A stretch of 64,000 nt of DNA from positions 125,678,849-125,742,848 of the forward strand of contig OW121849.1 in assembly GCA_933228895.1 (NCBI GenBank). Direction: 5' to 3'. Source of the stretch: Platycnemis pennipes (Eukaryota > Arthropoda > Insecta > Odonata > Platycnemididae). Positions 58,035-64,000 of the stretch are shown here, one piece after another. Under the pieces are notes generated by a model. That model was not told the origin of the DNA. It worked only from the letters and a program-made list of their open reading frames with translations, and did no database searches. Every line of letters begins with the position of its first letter. Position 1 is the first letter of the stretch. A program made the translations under genes and the position numbers.

Positions 58035-58560
58035 GTGAACTCGCTATATACCTTTCTTTACCTCGTGCTATTTTTCTCTTAGATTTGCATATTATTACCC
58101 CCTTTCATACTATCCATAATACCTTTTCCCTTTCTTTCCCGCCTTCACTTACCCAACCTTTGATGGCGACCTCAGCATCCCATTGTCCCCGACTACCTAT
58201 TCCATCCACCTACTCTGCCTTCTTCTAATTTCCGACGGTAATCTTCTTTCCTCCCCAACCATGTTCAACGCATCTTCATTCATCCGCGCTTCCGCCCATC
58301 GCACTTTATCCATTCTCCTCCACACCCACATCTCTGAAGCTTCCAATCTTTTCTCGTAATCTTTCTTGAGGGACCATGTCACAGATGCGTACACAGGCAA
58401 GCTTCACAACAAGCACTTCCACATGCTTAACACTTGGTCATCGTCAAACTATCAGATTTAATATTCACCCTCCCATTGTTATGCCTACATCAAGTTCCTC
58501 CCACGCCTCTTCAATCATTTCCTCTGCATATATATTGAAGAGTTCAGGATACAGCGGCCA
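58035..58560 (-). pseudogene. RTE-like LINE fragment (reverse transcriptase 3' part)
   Basis: The minus strand reads PELFNIYAEEMIEEAWEELD then VGITMGG (RT domain just before the catalytic YADD), then a break. It then reads YASVTWSLKKDYEKRLEASE, MWVWRRMDKVRW, NMVGEERRLPSEIRRRQSRW and a stop at 58197-58199. Further downstream GKKGKGIMDSMKGG remains. These blocks match the C-terminal half of endonuclease/reverse-transcriptase LINE ORFs common in arthropods. The catalytic YADD itself falls in the deleted or frameshifted interval. Confidence 0.78.
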
Positions 58561-60169
58561 AAGCTGCCCAACTTCCCGCCCAACTCTTGCCCTTCCAGAT
58601 TCCCAATCCCCTATCTTTACCTGAGCACACTGCTCCATTTATAGAATCCCAATGAGTATTATATAGCTCCATTATATACCTACTCTTAGAGTCCTCGGCG
58701 CATTAATGGGGTTGTTTACCATATTTTTTTCATTGACGAATCTGATAGAGTTTGTAAAATAAAAAGACACGTATTTTTCCGTTTTTTGATCCGTCAATTA
58801 TTTATCGAGTTATAAGCGGCGAAAAACTGATGCTTTTAACCCTTTCGGAAAAGTGGGTGTGGTGCAACCTCTGACGTATATCGACTTCCTCCAATCACAA
58901 CTGAGCCCGCGAAGCTACTTTGCCTTATCGCAATGGGGGGCACAGCTGACTCTGCCAATAGGAGCAGTTGCGACAGCATCTGTGCGAGCAGACCTTCCGA
59001 GAACCCCATCCACTCCCTTCCCCTAAAAGCAGTCAAGGACGGGAGGAAAATTACTTCAATGGTATCAAAGCAGATTCTTCGGTGGACGTCACGTTTTGCT
59101 TATCTTAATTTTTGATTTACGAGTGAATGGTGTGGTTAGAAGATTAATTTTTTCACTAACATTCACTAAATTTCCATCTAACGATTTCGCGTACAAAATT
59201 GCGATTTCGGTTCCGAGTAAACGCCCCCATTACAGGATTAATTGTTGCCTTTCCCATTTTTTTCGTTATAAATTCGAAATCAAATATTTTGGCCTACGAA
59301 ATATTTAAAAATAATAAAACGGATAAAAAAATTACGAATTAAGCATTTTATGAATCAATTTATGAAATTTTATCAAAAACTAAAATATATGATCCGGATG
59401 TGACCTTAAAAAAATGATAGTTTACTGGAAATTGAACTGTTCTCGTGGCCAATGAACTTATTCCTGAGGCAGTGGATGTTTAATGACTGTGCCACTCTAA
59501 AGGCGAGTCTGACAATGAGTCACTCACGAATAAGATACGTAAGTCATGTATGGCGACTGTCTCGGCCAATAATTCAACCACATCCTTATCTGGAACTAGA
59601 GTCTAAATTACATCATCGCACAATGAGACATGGAGAAAATCAAGGTCATGAAAAAGATAAAACGTCAATTCATATAAGAAACGCAATGCCTCCACAACAG
59701 AAAACTCCTATTTTAGGAATTTTAATTCAAATAACGAAGTCATGTGACCTCTTAGGTGAGGAATAAAAGGAGAAAAAATCTTCTAGGGCAGCAGACTATT
59801 TATTCCCACACACCGTCTCAGTCGGACTCAACGAAATATTAACGATTTTCAGAGAAAAGGAGCAACTTCGACAACCCCTGAGACTAGAGTCCACGTTTTC
59901 TAAAAGTGAATACATGATGCAACTACGACATGGATTTCTCGAGTCTTCGCAGAAAAATTAATGCAAGAATCAAAGGGACAAGGGGCCAATTTCTAAACAA
60001 TCTACCCGGCCTCTTTGAAGGATAAAGACACTTCAGGCACGGGCAAGGAAGTTGGGGCTTCAGTCTTCGATCCACTAATACTTTTGATTTCGTGCATTTC
60101 TACGACTTCACTTTATTATCAAAGTATTGTTAGAGTACTCCGACGAACCAGGCGACCTCTGCTCACGCT
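58561..60169. other. intergenic stretch
   Basis: No supported gene. 58840-59060 is somewhat GC-richer. A plus-strand ORF at 59452-59766 (104 codons) has no recognisable motif. A tRNA-like SINE head lies at 59425-59500. Confidence 0.4.
59425..59500 (-). repeat. tRNA-derived SINE head
   Basis: On the minus strand GTGGCACAGTCATT resembles an A box and CAGTTCAATTTCC a B box about 45 nt later. No tRNA cloverleaf ends; probably the 5' part of an old SINE. Confidence 0.35.
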
Positions 60170-60450
60170 AAAAGGGGGAGGAGTCGTGCTGTGCAACTAT
60201 ACACTATCGACAGAGAGGGGTAGGGTTCAGCCTTCCTTTATGCTAGTAAAAAGATTCATCATAAATTCATTCTATGCTCCAATAATAATGACCTAAGGAA
60301 TAATTATTGAATTATTTATAGTATTGAGGAATAAATAACGTATTTATAAATAATATCTATTTTCTCATTCGCAAAAAAGGGAAGGTTCATTGGCAGCTTT
60401 ACGTAATTTGTGGGGTCTCAGGGAATGTTATTTAGTGTTACACAGACAGA
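60170..60450. repeat. diverged relative of the MITE at 48179-48541
   Basis: Shared blocks in the same order and orientation: GGGGGAGGAGT, GCCTTCCTTTAT, AATAATGAC, TAGTATTGAG, (G)TATTT(T/A)TAAATAATA, GGTTCATT(T/G)GCAGC. The terminal repeats are not clear here, so the copy is truncated or older. Confidence 0.55.
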
Positions 60451-62789
60451 GTAGAAAAAAGTACTACATGGACACCCCCTTACAACCCAACCAGCTGTAA
60501 ATCATGACCTCTTAAGATTTTCGAAAGCAAATAAAGATTCACGGTCGTTCAAATTAAATACAAATTCGCCTTACATCCACCAAGCTCACAAAGCAGGTCA
60601 CCCCGGCCGTAGTACAAAATAACTTTAGTGATCTACGAAGTATAATTTCATGATTTAGCTGAAAATGTCCATTAAAGCTCTAAATTTACTATACCGAGCG
60701 TTCAAAAACATATTATCACAGCAGAATACCGACAGTTTAAAAAAAGTAGACTTTAATGGCTGGCTATCAAATTAGTAAGAGTAAGTGGTACATATGTTGT
60801 AGTAAGAAGATGCTACCAGAAGAGAGAATACGGATCTGCTGAAAAAAATTAACGGAAAAGAGACATGAGAAAATATGCTAGTCCTTAATTGCTAGAAAAA
60901 GCAATAATAAATTAAACAAAAGACTGTTCTTCTTCAATCATACGGCAAAACACGAGAAAACTTATCTCAATTATCGCCTCATCACTACCTTGCTCTGACT
61001 TCAAACATTTGATTAGTGAAAGAGAAGATAAACATCAAAACTTTCTTACGCATTATTTGACAGAATTACCACTTTGGGCAACTAAAACCATAGATATGAT
61101 AGATTTTACACCATTTCAACATAAAAAAATGTAAAGGATATCAGTTCACTGGAATTATTGCCCATCACTTGGATTTTATGAAAACACGTCAGTTCTTAAA
61201 TAGCCTCAAGGCCAACACTGATTTTGGCGAGCATCAAAGTTTTCATTCCCGCTCATAAATACTGAGTAAACGATCTTTGACCGCGGCCTCAAGTTCTCCA
61301 TCGAAGCGACTTTCGAACTAACGTGTAAAAAAAGATGCAGACTAAAATAAACGATAAAACCTCAATTGGCTGATTACAAACAAGGAATAAAAAAAGATAA
61401 ATATAAAGAAAAACTTATAACTCAGTAATATTTAATGAATTACGCCAAAGAAAAAGTTAAGCAACCACTAACCCCTGCAAAGAATTAACTTGATGAACTG
61501 ATGATAAGGGAAGGCTAATTCGTTTTAAAAGTAGTATTATGCAATAAAAAATTAGGTAGGTTGTGAGGCGAGCTCGTTACATTTTAATGCTATTAATACT
61601 GAGAAAGTTTTTTTTACCTTCCCACTCCACCTCTAAAAATGTCCCACTGGTAGCTGCAAAACTCGTAGGTACTGAATGCACTGACTCCAATGAATTCTAA
61701 AACATTTCAAGCGTAAACTTTCAAAGTGAAATTACTTGTTGGATCTCCAGATGCACCTTCTGTGGTGCTATAATTGGAAGCAAAAGGTAAAAAGTCGTAA
61801 ATGGAGTATTGATCACGAAAGTGAGTGAATCCGATAGTATTCCTACTTAGAAAAATAAGCAGTAGGTACTAATTCTATCATACCAGCAAGTGTATATTGT
61901 TGGAAATGAGTATCGATAATTATAGTGACATGAATGTATTGTATTTTTTCATATGCTATATTTGTAGAAAAATATTTCCTTCGCTTACTTGGTTAACAGA
62001 ATCAATCTTTTCGCAAAATTTATTTGGCCAATTACGAGTCTTTCGTTGGCCAATTACATTTGAAAATACATCGGCTGATGGATGATACTGGAACGTACGA
62101 AGAAAATCTTAATATCAATAGCACCCTGAGATGCTACACTTGCTAAAAACCTGATATCAGTTGTGTATTCTACATTGACATCGAATTAATTACTCTGAGT
62201 ATTCAGGTAAAATACATTATCTCGATATTAATGGCACTGTAATATCAATAATTCTATGGATTCCCCTTTTCATTTCGTCAGGCAATAATAGTTTGGCGAA
62301 GTAAAACAGTGGAGGGAGAGATACTTTCAATCAAGGTCTGCCGTCAAAACGCCTTATCTGAATTTCTTGGTAAACGGCCAATTAGCATAGCTAAAGCACC
62401 GTAACTTGTGCGTTAGGTCTGTGTAGACTGTTAGCGTGAGAGAAGAAAAGATTATCTTTTGCGGTGAGACTAGGGTTGCCAAAATGGTGACTTTTTCCAC
62501 ATTTCCCCGTCAACAATATCCGTAATCTCCCAGATTTACTTTCAAGGCTTTCGACACACGAAGACACCATGAAATCTGATTTATTTCAGCGACATTCCTA
62601 ACTTTCTCAGACCCTTTAATGTGAACGGAAGGAAGTCGTTACTGATTCCACGCGACATCCATAGTTTAAATAAAATACAAAGAGAAGCACAAAAAAGCTC
62701 AAAATATTTAAAATTTTATACTTTTGGTAGGTGAAAAAACCGTATAGGGTTAGTACGTTAGATGAGGATGGGTTTACCCAGTAATTATC
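60451..62789. other. intergenic stretch
   Basis: About 2.3 kb, AT-rich, with only short ORFs and no recognisable repeat or RNA gene. Confidence 0.5.
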
Positions 62790-62792
62790 TTA

Positions 62793-63025
62793 AGGCCTGG
62801 TTACACGATACATTAGCACGTACGGGTTCATGTACATTTGCGTGAATGGTTTCAGCGCAACTTGTGCGAATGCATGAACCAAATAGAACAGGTTCTATTT
62901 TCTGTTCACGCATTCATTCATTTGTACATTTTGGTGTGGTTACACGGTGCATTTTCGCGTTCATTCTCGCGTTCATGCATTTACACATTAACTCGTACGT
63001 GTTAATACATCGTGTAACCAGGCCT
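62793..63025. mobile_element. 233-bp MITE, AGGCCTGGTTACACGAT ends
   Basis: The first ~46 bases and the last ~46 bases are imperfect inverted repeats starting AGGCCTGGTTACACGAT, then with a few substitutions through CACGTACG(G/A)GTT. Both sides carry TTA (62790-62792 and 63026-63028), a Harbinger-type target site; TTAA is an alternative reading. The whole element can fold into a long hairpin. No ORF of its own. Confidence 0.82.
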
Positions 63026-63028
63026 TTA

Positions 63029-64000
63029 AAGATCAACGGAAAATTGAGTGACTTCAAACAATCTAAAAACTGCAGAAGTTTTGAAACCAAGCTTGTGTTT
63101 AATGTTGCCGAATTTTGAATACACTCGGAGACAAGTTAGATCCGACTCGTTTTTTTCCCTTCCGCGGATTTTTTCAAGCACAATTATAATGGTCTAAAGA
63201 ATAACCTTGGGACTTGTAACCCAGTGAATGCACCGCAAAAAAATTAATTTTAATGACTCGAGAGGAAAGGCATTGCAGCTTCTGCTGGCCCAATGTAATG
63301 TGCGAATAACGGAGAAGGGGGAAACACGAAACGATTGATTTGGTTCCCGTCGGCGCCAGGTACGCCACAATAACCCTCTGACCACCCCCCAACCGTGGCC
63401 CACAACAACCCCAAACCCCTGCTCATGCTTGCAGTTCCGCAGAAATTCAAAGGGGCGGTCGTTCTACGCGTGACTGGCACGGAACTCATCAAAATCCCTC
63501 GCTTCAAACCCTTCCCCAAACTTTCCATGCCCAACGTATTCAACTTCCCACACAGTTGTCGCAACACGCAACACACTCCCCGTCTTTGCAGTATTTCTTG
63601 AGAGGAGAAAACTCGAAAGAAACGTGTTTTTTTTTAATCAGGACAGAGGTTAGCCTTATACTCACGCCATCAAGCACGAAGCCGCGCCGATCCTTTATCA
63701 GTTCGCCGTTCTGCAATCTTCCACACAGCAACAGAAAATGGATTACCTATTAATCAAGCGTAAGTTTTACGCTACAAGTCCACTTTATCTTCTAAGAGAT
63801 GGAATCAAAGATTAATCAAATGCACACTCCTGAGAGATGAAGCGAAACACTGAAAGGGCTCAAAGTTAGAGAAGACATGCAATCAAATACAAGTTTTCTG
63901 GTAACCGATAATGATTCCTCCCCCAATAATTTTTACAACCTACTAATCTACATATAACTAAATTTAATTTTTACTAAACAATAAACTTTCACGCGCGAAA
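63029..64000. other. intergenic stretch
   Basis: Overlapping short ORFs on both strands at 63174-63753 reflect a locally GC-richer stretch (63340-63600); none shows a family motif. Nothing else is seen up to the window edge. Confidence 0.4.

Overview
The window looks like nuclear DNA of an animal, most likely an insect with a large, intron-rich genome. It is AT-rich and gene-poor, and the one clearly recognisable host gene is cut into small exons with GT/AG borders and introns of up to about 22.7 kb. Much of the non-coding space is transposons of kinds common in arthropods: Ty1/copia, CR1/jockey-like and RTE-like LINEs, hAT, piggyBac, Helitron, Tc1- and Harbinger-like MITEs, and tRNA-derived SINE heads. 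No species can be named from the sequence alone.

The host gene is nicotinate phosphoribosyltransferase (NAPRT), which makes nicotinate mononucleotide in the Preiss-Handler route to NAD. It lies on the minus strand: the start codon is at 46547, five exons lie at 43966-46547, then a 22.7 kb intron, then exons 6 and 7 at 21178-21296 and 19432-19625. These seven exons join in phase into 302 codons, a little over half the usual protein. The C-terminal exons were not found and are probably beyond the left edge. A small exon-like segment on the plus strand at 46984-47031 suggests a divergent neighbour sharing the promoter region.

Left part (1-19431): mostly non-coding, presumably the next NAPRT intron. 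It carries a complete, young copia retrotransposon (5250-9727; identical 177-bp LTRs, one intact 1341-codon ORF, 5-bp target duplication) and a 4.85-kb segment bounded by CAGGGTGTCCACT inverted repeats (10739-15589) that contains a THAP-like zinc-finger remnant, two copies of a ~390-bp repeat and tRNA-like SINE heads.

Middle (19626-43965, introns 6 and 5-to-6 interval): a hAT-like MITE (20308-20948), a CR1/jockey-type LINE 3' end (21935-22690), a diverged ~435-bp duplication (22970-23840), a CpG-richer promoter-like stretch (24200-24620), a striking perfect 47-bp hairpin (27749-27846), a TA-flanked MITE (27984-28810), and two short tandem duplications (36663-36784, 42192-42315).

Right part (46548-64000): intergenic, with a Harbinger-like MITE (48179-48541), a Helitron with a broken Pif1-type helicase fragment and an exact 194-bp tandem duplication (51652-52986), a hAT element with a perfect 8-bp target duplication (53462-56961) into which a piggyBac-like element is interleaved, an RTE-like LINE fragment (58035-58560), and a 233-bp MITE (62793-63025). 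The most unusual structures are the interleaved hAT/piggyBac mosaic and the family of perfect short-loop hairpins. No CRISPR array, rRNA, true tRNA gene or bacterial-type operon was seen.
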